The notes under the pieces: model-generated
Seen by the model: only the letters and a program-made list of their open reading frames with translations
Told to the model about the DNA's origin: nothing
Database searches by the model: none
Shown: positions 1-8,040 of the stretch, piece after piece
How positions within the stretch are numbered: the stretch's first letter is position 1
How the letters are laid out: each line of letters opens with the position of its first letter
Made by a program: the position numbers and the translations under genes
Origin: Treponema bryantii
Lineage (GTDB): Bacteria > Spirochaetota > Spirochaetia > Treponematales > Treponemataceae
Direction: 5' to 3'
Length of the DNA stretch: 64,000 bases
Assembly: GCF_900111035.1 (NCBI RefSeq)
Contig: NZ_FOFU01000002.1
Location: 310,001-374,000, forward strand

Positions 1-488
1 TTATACTGCTGAACACTGTCCAGTTTCTGCTGGATACGTTCTTTTTCAAATATTGTAAGTGTTGAATTGTTTCTGATTTCTATGTAGATTTTGTCGGCAA
101 GAATTCTTAAGGAAAGTTTTATATAAAGGCCAGCTTTTTTCTGAAGTTCAAGATAATGATCTATATTTGTAAGGGTATCCATCTTAAAGTTTTCCATACC
201 CTTTTCGTAATCATCCCGATTATTTATATCAAGCCCTTTTTCTTTGAAGTAAACTCTCTTTGTATTGGCTTTTTTGGCATTCGTAAGAAGTTCGCTTAAA
301 CAGAAATTAAGATATTCCTTCAGATGATCCTGATGACACTCTTCCAGAAACATTTCCATTACACTGCGAATATACACTTCGGTATTTCTCGGCAACGTAT
401 ATGAGGTCATCTCTATTGGCAACTGCAAACCGACGGAGACTCTTATTTTATCCCTGTCGATTTCCAAGCGTTCTTCTAAATCATCCAT
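1..488 (-). CDS. ATP-binding (HATPase-like) domain protein, 3' part missing
   Basis: This reading frame opens with ATG at 488 on the minus strand and runs off the window edge, giving about 162 residues without a stop. The segment FCLSELLTNAKKANTKRVYF (about residues 62-81) resembles the N-box of GHKL/histidine-kinase-type ATPases: a Glu followed by an Asn that binds Mg-ATP. The segment LRILADKIYIEIRNNS (near residue 140) would be the strand leading to the D-box, here with Asn-Asn. No sensor or transmembrane segment is visible in this part. I infer a signalling ATPase or anti-sigma-like protein; the C-terminal ATP-lid motifs lie outside the window, so the class cannot be settled. It is divergent from the lipid-kinase gene at 617. 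Confidence 0.6.
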   Translation of the reverse strand, partial: MDDLEERLEIDRDKIRVSVGLQLPIEMTSYTLPRNTEVYIRSVMEMFLEECHQDHLKEYLNFCLSELLTNAKKANTKRVYFKEKGLDINNRDDYEKGMENFKMDTLTNIDHYLELQKKAGLYIKLSLRILADKIYIEIRNNSTLTIFEKERIQQKLDSVQQY

Positions 489-581
489 ATATACTTTTTA
501 ATATTATATACCCTAAATACCATAAAATGCAAAAAAAAATGATTCTGCATTCATAAAAACCGATAACTAAAACGTTTTTAT

Positions 582-611
582 TTGACTAAAATAGAGAAGC
601 AGACTTATAGT
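582..611 (+). promoter_or_regulatory. sigma-70-type promoter abutting the start codon
   Basis: TTGACT at 582-587 and TATAGT at 606-611 are separated by 18 bases. The -10 element ends 5 bases before the ATG at 617, so transcription should start at or next to the start codon, and there is no Shine-Dalgarno sequence. A palindrome AAAACGTTTT lies just upstream at 569-578. Confidence 0.55.
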
Positions 612-616
612 TAACT

Positions 617-1780
617 ATGGACTTAAAATTGACTCCACAGGATATTGCAGAATGCATAAGCGCTCTGGTTGCCCGAAATAAACTCTGGAGTAAAAAGAGA
701 GTATATCTTTATTTTATTGCCAATAAGACTGCAGGCTGTTTTACAAATCCCCAGAAATCAGAACATCTTAAAAGATACTTTTCTGATGTTTATGATGCTA
801 TTAAAGACCAGCCGGAATGTGCCACTTCTGTTTCCTATAAGATTTTTTCTACTGAATATGCAGGACACGCAAAGGATTTAACTCAATCAGTCGTTGCCCA
901 GCTGATTGCAACTGATGAACCTGATTCAGAAAGCATGATTGTTACTGCAGGCGGAGATGGCACATCTCTTGAAGTTCAGACTGCACTTTTTAAAGAAGCT
1001 ATGCAGGGGCCTAAGCATAATGATGCAATTATGAATCATATTACGATTCTGCGTCTTCCACTTGGAACCGGTAATGATGGAACTGATGGCCACAAAATCG
1101 AAGAAACAATTGAACTGCTGAAGGGTGGCCTTGTTTTTGCTAATGACAGGGCTGTTCGTATTTACCCTGAGAATGAACCTGATAAAGCTGCTATAAAATC
1201 CTATGGGAAAGATCCGGCAAAATATGGTGATATAAATTTCTGTGCACCGTGGTATGCCTTCAATATTGCCAGCATTGGCCTTGATGCCTATGTAGTTCAT
1301 ATGACTAATACTATAAAGAAAAGACTACCTGGAAATTTTTATCATCTATGTGTTCCATTGAGCGGCTTTACTTACGATAAAGTTTTTCCTTCAGGAACTG
1401 TAACAATTGAACTTTTTGAAAATAGAGAAAACAAGTCTGGAGAACTGAATTTACCTATTACTCTGCTTGCCTTTGGCGCTTCAGGCTACAGAGTTTATGG
1501 TGGTGGTCACAATATTCTTCCAGATTCAAACAATCTTTGCGTTGCTCCAAAAATCTCACTATGGACTTTAATAAAGGATAATCATCGCTTTGTTGATGGT
1601 TCTTTTAAGGGAACTAAACTTGCTACTCTTCATAGTGTAGAAAAGATCCGGCTTTCTTATGATAAGTCTATTTTGCTGCAGTGTGATGGAGAAACTGTTC
1701 TTCTGACTCCTGCACATTTTCCAATCATTATGGAACTTACAGATCCATGTCTTAGGGTTCTCAAACCTGTCAGTTTGTGA
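617..1780 (+). CDS. diacylglycerol kinase / sphingosine kinase family lipid kinase
   Basis: This 387-residue protein carries the nucleotide-binding signature of the DAGK catalytic family: GGDGTS at residues 112-117, followed by LPLGTGND about 35 residues later, the paired Gly-rich motifs that bind ATP and Mg. Members phosphorylate diacylglycerol or related lipids (or, in a few cases, polyphosphate/NAD-like substrates) at the cytoplasmic face of the membrane. No signal peptide or transmembrane segment is evident. The protein is longer than DgkB/YegS types (about 300 aa), mainly through an N-terminal extension of about 30 residues and a longer beta-sandwich domain. The start at 617 is supported by a promoter that ends at 611 rather than by a ribosome binding site. 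The cysteine-cluster gene follows after 18 bases and is probably cotranscribed. The exact substrate is unknown. Confidence 0.8.
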   Translation: MDLKLTPQDIAECISALVARNKLWSKKRVYLYFIANKTAGCFTNPQKSEHLKRYFSDVYDAIKDQPECATSVSYKIFSTEYAGHAKDLTQSVVAQLIATDEPDSESMIVTAGGDGTSLEVQTALFKEAMQGPKHNDAIMNHITILRLPLGTGNDGTDGHKIEETIELLKGGLVFANDRAVRIYPENEPDKAAIKSYGKDPAKYGDINFCAPWYAFNIASIGLDAYVVHMTNTIKKRLPGNFYHLCVPLSGFTYDKVFPSGTVTIELFENRENKSGELNLPITLLAFGASGYRVYGGGHNILPDSNNLCVAPKISLWTLIKDNHRFVDGSFKGTKLATLHSVEKIRLSYDKSILLQCDGETVLLTPAHFPIIMELTDPCLRVLKPVSL

Positions 1781-1798
1781 TATAAATACGTCAATCTG

Positions 1799-2284
1799 AT
1801 GGAAAACGAAAACTCTGAAAACTGCTTTTATAAAAATGGACTCCACTTTGAATGCCAGCGCTGCTCTTATTGCTGCGGTCATTCTCCTGGCTTTGTATAT
1901 CTTTCTAAACGAGATTTAATGACTCTCTGTTCTCACTTTAACATGAAAGTAGCTGAGTTTGTTGCAAAATACTGTCGCTGGGCAGATTATTATTATGGAA
2001 CTCAGGTACTGGCTCTTCTTGAAAAAAAGAATTACGACTGTATTCTCTGGGAAAATGGCTGTTCTGCTTATGAGGCTAGACCTGTTCAGTGTTCAACTTA
2101 TCCATTCTGGTCATGGATGATTGCTGATGAAAAGACCTGGAATGAATGTGCCGCCGAGTGTCCTGGTATGAACAAAGGACGCGTGTGGCCATATGAGGAA
2201 ATCGAAAAAAACAAAAAGGCTTATACAGATAATGTACCTCTTCACAGAGAAGAGGTAGAAGCAATGATTGCTAACGGAGAATAG
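1799..2284 (+). CDS. YkgJ-type cysteine-cluster (putative zinc/iron-chelating) protein
   Basis: This 161-residue protein has the hallmark N-terminal cluster CQRCSYCC (Cys19, 22, 25, 26) and a downstream pair in WENGCSAYEARPVQCSTYPFW, the arrangement of the YkgJ/UPF0153 CxxCxxCC family. Family members are thought to bind zinc or an iron-sulfur centre; the reaction is unknown. The protein is soluble and has no signal peptide. It begins 18 bases after the lipid-kinase gene and is presumably in its operon. It ends 8 bases before the convergent end of the arabinofuranosidase gene. The family call is solid; a function cannot be given. Confidence 0.8.
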   Translation: MENENSENCFYKNGLHFECQRCSYCCGHSPGFVYLSKRDLMTLCSHFNMKVAEFVAKYCRWADYYYGTQVLALLEKKNYDCILWENGCSAYEARPVQCSTYPFWSWMIADEKTWNECAAECPGMNKGRVWPYEEIEKNKKAYTDNVPLHREEVEAMIANGE

Positions 2285-2292
2285 CGCCCGTT

Positions 2293-4743
2293 TTATTTCC
2301 AGCTTGTACTTACCGGGGCTACTAATCGTGCCGACTCATTACCATCTTTTCCGCTGAACTCTATTCTCAGTTCTTTCTGACCTTTTGTCAGAGACTGTGG
2401 TAATTCAAAGCTTTTTACAAACTTCTCATCATCACCATCACAACTTAGTGTATAATCTGCAATCAGTGTGTCACCGGATTTTATAATTATCTGCTTACCT
2501 TCATCTGTTTTCAGGAAAGTACAATCCAGATAAATCTTTTTATCTTCATCTGGAAGAACCTTAAACATATACGAGAAACTTCCGCCTGCCTTTGCATAAC
2601 GGGTAAGCTCGTGAGGATCAGCAACAGAACCAGTTCCAGTTTCCTGCATATATGGCCAGGTTGTTTCATTACCTTCTGTCTGAGCACCATAGCCCACACC
2701 GATTCCTTCAATATAGTTTGCGGTGCTGTCTGCAGAACTCTGTGCCATAGTCTCAAGCATTCTGATTTCTTCTTGAGAATCAGTGAACAACCAGTAAATA
2801 CCATATCGCTGATTATTGATTCTATAATACGGAGTAAAACAAAGAGTTCCATACCAGTCTGCATTTCTGAGAATAAATCTCAAACCTTCCTGTTTTTCAA
2901 AATGTTTATTGATATTCTTCATAAACTCATCTACTGGTTCTTCCACCAGCAGTGTCTCTGTAGCAAGCGGTTTAAGTCCACTGGTTCCACCGTAGTTTCC
3001 ATTAAGCGGCATCTCGAGTCCGCGGACAATCTTATTTGCACAAACATCGCACTGCACCCCGACCTGTCTCAAAGACATTTTACTGTCGCGGCCGAGTTCC
3101 GCAGCCAAAACCACCGGTCCATACTTAAACGCAAAGCAGCGGCTGTTGTCCGGAAGATTATACGCACGAATCTCCATAGGGAAATCAACAGTTATCTTAT
3201 CTCCATTCTTCCAGCTTCGTTTAATATAAAAATAATCAATGTCTTTTGTTGCACTTGCAGAAACTCCGTTAATCATAAAACAAGGAATGCCGGCAACCCA
3301 GTCTGGAATACGAATAGCGATTGTAAAATCAGACTCACCCGCCTTCACAGTTAATTCAATTTTTCCACTTTCCGGCAGATCCGAACTCTGACAAATCACT
3401 ACGTTCTTAGAGTGCCATCTTACTTCCGAACTTACAAACTGATTCACATAAAGCGTGTCTTCATCATAAAAATACAGACTGTCTCCAAGCTTTGTGAAAT
3501 TCTCAAGACCAGTTCCCGTACAGCACCAGAAGTAGTTTTTATTTACATCAATATTGCAATAAGTCTTAAAACAACCTGTAGCCATCGGCTGAAAATAAGT
3601 TGTCATTCCAGTTTCATGATTTACAGAAGCAAGAATTGCATTTACAAAAGTATTCTCATAATAATCTGCATATTTTTTCTCGCCTGTCAGCATGAAAAGT
3701 GTGCGGGTTAATTTGAGCATATTATGAGTATTACAGGTTTCGCAGTTACAGTTACTTCGTTCAGCATCAAGAATATTATCACGGCCAAAATGCTCACACT
3801 CACTGTTTCCACCTGTGATGTAAGTATGACGCTCCGTTACGATTTTCCAGAAGGCCTTACAGTACTCAAGATATTTCTGCTGTTCGGCCGCAGCCCCGCT
3901 TTCTTCAAGCAGAGTTACACAGCGGTTTATAGCGCCAACAAATTTCGGGATTGTACAGTTTGCGTGCTTGTTATTCAGAACATCAGGCTTGCCACCTTCA
4001 CGACTGGCTGCCAGAACATCTTCAAAAAGTTTTTCTTCATCAAAAGCATGAGCCGCATTCTTAAAATGCACTGCGTTCTCATAACCAGCGGCCTTTGCAA
4101 CTTTATAAAGCTCATAAAGGCAGTCGTTCATTGCGCCATATTCAACGGCAAGTACATGGTCTCTCTGTTCAGCTGTCCAGCGGCTGGTACGGTTATAAAT
4201 CCATTCACCAAGTTTTTCTGCCACTTCAAGTGAACGCTGGGCTGTGTCACTATCTGCAAGCTTTGCAGTCTCCACAAGCCCATTCACAATTTTATGCATT
4301 GTGTACCAAGGCACCCAGGTATCGTTATAATCAGCAGCTTCCATCTTATCAAACTGAAGTTCAGGCTTAGAAGGATCTGCCATAGTGGCACCAAAAACAA
4401 AACCTGTACCTGTCGCATTCTGACATTCTGCAAGTCCTTCGATTATGAGTTTTAAACGGGCCTTAAGAGTTACTCCGTCAGTTCCTGAACAATCTCCGTA
4501 ACCACCTGCACAAGCCTGGGCAGCGGCAGTCAGATAGTGCCCCAGTGTATGTCCGCCGATTCTTGTATTTTCCCACCCACTGTAAGGTCCACTTGCCTTA
4601 TTAGGCAGGCCGGCAGTTAGTCTGAAATTATAAAGAAGTCTGTCTAGATCAAAGTTATTCAGAAAATCAACATCCTTCTGAGTAACCTCTGTAAAAAAAT
4701 CATCCTTAAGAATTACATCACCAAGATTGAAAGCCTTAATCAT
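2293..4743 (-). CDS. glycoside hydrolase family 127-like beta-L-arabinofuranosidase (DUF1680)
   Basis: This 816-residue protein matches the DUF1680/GH127 group, zinc-dependent retaining beta-L-arabinofuranosidases. RIGGHTLGHYL (residues 61-71) and the WYTMHKI segment (about 146-152) belong to the (alpha/alpha)6 barrel. CNCETCNTHNMLKL places Glu335 and Cys337, and FWCCTG places Cys407 and Cys408; in characterised members the equivalent Glu and three Cys hold the zinc, and the first Cys of the pair is the nucleophile. Glu315 or Glu317 is a candidate acid/base. The C-terminal third is beta-sandwich. There is no signal peptide, so it probably acts in the cytoplasm on imported arabino-oligosaccharides or glycopeptides. 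GGAGG precedes the ATG by six bases. The MATE gene lies upstream on the same strand, separated by a perfect palindrome. GH146 or another sister family is an alternative. Confidence 0.85.
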   Translation of the reverse strand: MIKAFNLGDVILKDDFFTEVTQKDVDFLNNFDLDRLLYNFRLTAGLPNKASGPYSGWENTRIGGHTLGHYLTAAAQACAGGYGDCSGTDGVTLKARLKLIIEGLAECQNATGTGFVFGATMADPSKPELQFDKMEAADYNDTWVPWYTMHKIVNGLVETAKLADSDTAQRSLEVAEKLGEWIYNRTSRWTAEQRDHVLAVEYGAMNDCLYELYKVAKAAGYENAVHFKNAAHAFDEEKLFEDVLAASREGGKPDVLNNKHANCTIPKFVGAINRCVTLLEESGAAAEQQKYLEYCKAFWKIVTERHTYITGGNSECEHFGRDNILDAERSNCNCETCNTHNMLKLTRTLFMLTGEKKYADYYENTFVNAILASVNHETGMTTYFQPMATGCFKTYCNIDVNKNYFWCCTGTGLENFTKLGDSLYFYDEDTLYVNQFVSSEVRWHSKNVVICQSSDLPESGKIELTVKAGESDFTIAIRIPDWVAGIPCFMINGVSASATKDIDYFYIKRSWKNGDKITVDFPMEIRAYNLPDNSRCFAFKYGPVVLAAELGRDSKMSLRQVGVQCDVCANKIVRGLEMPLNGNYGGTSGLKPLATETLLVEEPVDEFMKNINKHFEKQEGLRFILRNADWYGTLCFTPYYRINNQRYGIYWLFTDSQEEIRMLETMAQSSADSTANYIEGIGVGYGAQTEGNETTWPYMQETGTGSVADPHELTRYAKAGGSFSYMFKVLPDEDKKIYLDCTFLKTDEGKQIIIKSGDTLIADYTLSCDGDDEKFVKSFELPQSLTKGQKELRIEFSGKDGNESARLVAPVSTSWK

Positions 4744-4753
4744 ATTACCTCCA

Positions 4754-4782
4754 CGTCATGCTGAACTTGTTTCAGCATGACG
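4754..4782. repeat. REP-like perfect palindrome (CGTCATGCTGAA family)
   Basis: CGTCATGCTGAA and its exact reverse complement flank a 5-base loop. The element fills the 46-bp gap between the MATE and arabinofuranosidase genes and directly borders the Shine-Dalgarno sequence of the latter. Related elements lie at 6195-6255 and, degenerate, at 38229-38248. Confidence 0.75.
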
Positions 4783-4789
4783 AGTTCTT

Positions 4790-6124
4790 CTATATCTTTT
4801 TATTTTTTACCCACAAATATCTGAGATAAGCTGTGAATCCACTCAGGAACCACACAATTCCCACAGACCACCAGATTCCCCATACGCCGATAGCCGCAAT
4901 AGATGTTAGAGCAATTGGTACTGTAAATCGTCCAATTACCTCTGTAATTCCGTTAATCAGAGAGAAGGTTGCATCGCCTACTCCGTTAAGAACACCGCGC
5001 ACCATATAAATCAGTCCAAGGAAAATGTAGAACCAGCTGGAAATTCTAAGCGCCTGCGCACCCATAGAAATTACTTCTGCATCCTTTACAAAAACTCTTG
5101 TAACTCCATTTCCAAAAATCTGAATGATTGGAATCATCACAAGTGTAAAGATTGTCATCATCAGCATGCTCTTTCTGTAACCAAGAATGAGACGATCTTT
5201 CTTCTTAGCGCCAAAGTTCTGTCCACTGAAAGTTGAAAGAGCTGCACCAAGTGTCTGATACGGCTGATGAATTAACTGCTCAATTCGGCTGGTTGCGGTA
5301 AACGCTGCAACTGTAACCGGACCAAAGTTATTTACAACACGCTGAAGTGCCATGCAGGAAATTGCAATCAGAGAGAACTGAAGTGAAATTGGAACACCGA
5401 GTCTTGTACACTTCCACAAAATATTTGCATCCAGGCGAACATCTTTTTTATGAAGTTTAAAGTACGGATTTGTTTTGAAAGCAAACGTAAGGCACAAAAG
5501 TCCACAGACAAAATTTGCTATCAGAGTTGCAATTCCCGCTCCCACTACTCCCTGATGCAAAAAGTAAACAAAAATAATGTCGAGAATTACGTTGAGGATG
5601 CATGAGAAAATCAGAAAATAGAGCGGAGTTTTTGAATCTCCAAGAGCTCGAAGCATAGAAGAAACAAAGTTATAAATGGAAATCAGAGGAAGGGCACAAC
5701 ACATAATTTTCATATAAGCTGCAGCCTCATCAAGAATTGATTCCGGAGTTTTCAGAAAAACAAGAAGAGGCTTTGTTGTAAAAAATGCTACTGTACCAAT
5801 CACAAGAGGAACTAGCACCATGATAAACGCCGTATTTACAATACAAACCTTTACTTTTTCATCATTTCCCTCTCCAAAAAAGTGTGATGTAATAATTCCA
5901 CCGCCGGTTCCAATTCCGTTACAGAGCGCAAAAAAGAAAAAAGTAACAGAACCTGTGGCTCCAATTGCAGCAAGTGCATGTGCTCCAATAAGCTGGCCTA
6001 CAATTACTGAATCTGCAAGATTATAAAGCTGCTGAAAAATGTTTCCATTAAGCATTGGAACAGAAAAAGTAAGCAGCAGGCGGACAGGACTTCCTTCCGT
6101 CATGTTAATCATATTTGATTTCAT
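4790..6124 (-). CDS. MATE family efflux transporter
   Basis: This 444-residue polytopic membrane protein has about 12 hydrophobic segments in two homologous halves, the layout of MATE antiporters (Na+- or H+-driven export of cationic drugs or metabolites). The N-terminal MTEGSPVRLLLTFSVPMLNG and IFQQLYNLADSVIVGQLIGA segments are typical of the NorM/DinF-related clade, as is LQRVVNNFGPVTVAAFTATSR near the start of the second half. Length is normal for the family. TATAAT lies ten bases ahead of the start codon, leaving room for a leader of only a few bases. The arabinofuranosidase gene follows on the same strand. The substrate cannot be predicted. Confidence 0.88.
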   Translation of the reverse strand: MKSNMINMTEGSPVRLLLTFSVPMLNGNIFQQLYNLADSVIVGQLIGAHALAAIGATGSVTFFFFALCNGIGTGGGIITSHFFGEGNDEKVKVCIVNTAFIMVLVPLVIGTVAFFTTKPLLVFLKTPESILDEAAAYMKIMCCALPLISIYNFVSSMLRALGDSKTPLYFLIFSCILNVILDIIFVYFLHQGVVGAGIATLIANFVCGLLCLTFAFKTNPYFKLHKKDVRLDANILWKCTRLGVPISLQFSLIAISCMALQRVVNNFGPVTVAAFTATSRIEQLIHQPYQTLGAALSTFSGQNFGAKKKDRLILGYRKSMLMMTIFTLVMIPIIQIFGNGVTRVFVKDAEVISMGAQALRISSWFYIFLGLIYMVRGVLNGVGDATFSLINGITEVIGRFTVPIALTSIAAIGVWGIWWSVGIVWFLSGFTAYLRYLWVKNKKI

Positions 6125-6194
6125 CTCACTATCTATTATAACGCTCAGCAGTTTAGTGAAATTGTATAATTATATTTGAAATATGTATGATACA

Positions 6195-6255
6195 TGTCAT
6201 GCTGAACTAGTTTCAACATCTATAAACAAGCTCCCGAAACAAGTTCGGGATGACA
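6195..6255. repeat. REP-like palindromic element with imperfect 20-bp arms
   Basis: Arms at 6195-6214 and 6236-6255 match as inverted repeats at 17 of 20 positions around a 21-base centre. It belongs to the GTCATGCTGAACT/GTCATCCCGAACT family. Read through, it encodes CHAELVSTSINKLPKQVRDD, a familiar translated repeat, and produces a spurious 41-codon extension upstream of the EamA gene. Confidence 0.75.
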
Positions 6256-6269
6256 GAATTTATGTAATA

Positions 6270-6298
6270 ATGACAACCCATAAAAAATGTAGTATAAT
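6270..6298 (+). promoter_or_regulatory. near-consensus promoter abutting the EamA start codon
   Basis: ATGACA at 6270-6275 and a perfect TATAAT at 6293-6298 have a 17-base spacer. The predicted transcription start falls at about 6305-6306, which is the ATG itself. This supports the start at 6306 and a leaderless mRNA. Confidence 0.6.
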
Positions 6299-6305
6299 TA
6301 AAGAA

Positions 6306-7211
6306 ATGAAGCCCGAGTCAAACACCTCAAAGGGTATTTTTTTTATAATCTGCTCTGCATTTTTCTTTGCTCTGATGGCCGTTTTTGTTCGGCTTGCAGG
6401 CGACATTCATTTTATACAGAAAGCCTTTTTCAGAAACGCAGTTGCCTTTTTTATTGCCCTTGGCGGAACTATTCGCGATGCACGTCATAACGGGAGGGCA
6501 GCCATTCAGATTCCTAAGGGTGCAATGCTTTATCTTTTTCTACGCGCCATTGCAGGCTCTGTCGGTGTATTCGGAAACTTCTACGCTATAGACCACATTC
6601 TTTTAGCAGATGCGGCCATTCTCAATAAAATGGCTCCGTTCTTCACAATTCTTTTCTGCTTTATAATATTAAAGGAAAAGATTAAAACTGTTCCGCTGAT
6701 TTGTATCATCATTGCTTTTTCAGGATCAATTCTGATTGTAAAACCATCCTTTAACTTTACACAGATGATTCCAACACTTGCAGCATTTATGGGTGGCGTT
6801 GGAGCTGGTCTTGCATATGCAAGCATCAGGAAATTGAGCTATCTTAACTGTAACGGCAAAATCATCATTCTGTTTTTCTCTGCTTTTTCAATGCTGCTAT
6901 CAGTACCGTATTTAATTACAAGTTTTAATCCTATGACCCTAAAGCAGACTCTATTACTCTGTTGTGCAGGTGGCTGCGCTGCCGGCGGACAGTTCTCGGT
7001 AACTGCAGCATACTATCACGCACCTGCCAGCAAAATCTCAATTTACGATTATTCACAGGTTTTATTTTCTACCCTGTTTGGTCTGGTGTTCTTCGGTCAG
7101 ATACCAGACTGGATGAGTCTTGCAGGCTATATAATTATCATCTCAATGGCAGTTGTGAATTATATTTACACTCACAGTCATGCAGAGGTCGATAATTCAA
7201 CAAGTTTCTGA
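6306..7211 (+). CDS. EamA/DMT family permease (10-TM)
   Basis: From the ATG at 6306 this gives 301 residues with ten hydrophobic segments in two EamA repeats, the drug/metabolite transporter superfamily layout; it begins KGIFFIICSAFFFALMAVFVR and has the ILLADAAILNKMAPFFTILF segment typical of the RhaT/YdcZ-like EamA clade. It would export or exchange a small metabolite at the inner membrane. An open frame extends upstream to 6183, but that part is a translated palindromic element, and the promoter lies between it and 6306, so I reject the longer start. The 3' end overlaps the convergent racemase gene by 34 bases. The substrate is unknown. Confidence 0.82.
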   Translation: MKPESNTSKGIFFIICSAFFFALMAVFVRLAGDIHFIQKAFFRNAVAFFIALGGTIRDARHNGRAAIQIPKGAMLYLFLRAIAGSVGVFGNFYAIDHILLADAAILNKMAPFFTILFCFIILKEKIKTVPLICIIIAFSGSILIVKPSFNFTQMIPTLAAFMGGVGAGLAYASIRKLSYLNCNGKIIILFFSAFSMLLSVPYLITSFNPMTLKQTLLLCCAGGCAAGGQFSVTAAYYHAPASKISIYDYSQVLFSTLFGLVFFGQIPDWMSLAGYIIIISMAVVNYIYTHSHAEVDNSTSF

Positions 7212-7873
7212 ATATGAATTTCCATAATATCAAGGCAAGGAACCGGGCAATTGTTATCATTCAATGCCAAAGGTAATTCTGTGCATCCCAATATAAGAGC
7301 TTCAATTCCCTGCTCTTCTTTCATTTTTTGAATAATCGAAATAAGTTCTTTGAGAGATTCTTCTTTGACAATTCCATATTCAAGTTCATTTGCAATATGA
7401 TCATGAACAATTAATCTGTCCTCTTTGCAAGGTGTACATACTTCAATTCCGTTTGCAACAAACGCTCCGGAAAGATAATCCTGCTCCATGGTAAAAATAG
7501 TTCCAAAAAGTCCAACCTTTTTAAAACCTTTTTTTACAGCATATTCTGCAGCTGCAACTGGAATACTTATAAATGGTTTATGGACAGCTGGTTTTAATTT
7601 ATCAAAAACAACATGCATTGTTGCTGCAGTTAGCGCAATTATATCTGCACCACCATTTTCCAAATTCTGGATTTTCGCACCAATGTAATCTGTCAGTTCG
7701 TCATATTCTTTTTTTGCAACAAGATCCAATGCCTTATGCAAATTCAAACTTTCGATTGCTATTTCAGGAAAACCAATTCCACCAAGCTTATTATTTATTC
7801 TGGTATTGAGTTCCTTATAATATACAAGCGTAGATTCAGGTCCAGTTCCACCAATCAGTCCAATTTTTTTCAT
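7178..7873 (-). CDS. aspartate/glutamate racemase family protein with Thr/Cys active-site pair
   Basis: This 231-residue cytoplasmic protein has the aspartate racemase fold: GLIGGTGPESTLVYY at the N-terminus (residues 5-19), LTAATMH at 81-87 and LGCTELPLAL at 195-204. Cofactor-independent racemases of this family use two cysteines, one from each half. Here Cys197 is present but the first site reads Thr82, so the enzyme has a Thr/Cys pair. An L-Asp/Glu-specific racemase of E. coli (EcL-DER) is described with the same substitution and acts mainly on L substrates. I therefore infer production of D-Asp or D-Glu from the L forms. GAGGTATTT precedes the ATG. Two-Cys racemase activity should not be assumed. 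Confidence 0.78.
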   Translation of the reverse strand: MKKIGLIGGTGPESTLVYYKELNTRINNKLGGIGFPEIAIESLNLHKALDLVAKKEYDELTDYIGAKIQNLENGGADIIALTAATMHVVFDKLKPAVHKPFISIPVAAAEYAVKKGFKKVGLFGTIFTMEQDYLSGAFVANGIEVCTPCKEDRLIVHDHIANELEYGIVKEESLKELISIIQKMKEEQGIEALILGCTELPLALNDNNCPVPCLDIMEIHIQKLVELSTSA

Positions 7874-8040
7874 AAATACCTCTTTTTTTTAATTATGCAT
7901 TTTATTTATTAAAAATAATTATATATAATACGCAAGCACCTTATCAACATCATAAATAGTCATATTTTTACATAAATTCGGAAAATGTCATAATTTATTT
8001 GAACACTAAGGCTGGAACCACTGTCAGCGAAGGTTGATGC

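Noticed and set aside
2611-3354. 247-residue plus-strand open frame
   Set aside because: Antisense to the arabinofuranosidase gene; no recognisable domain.
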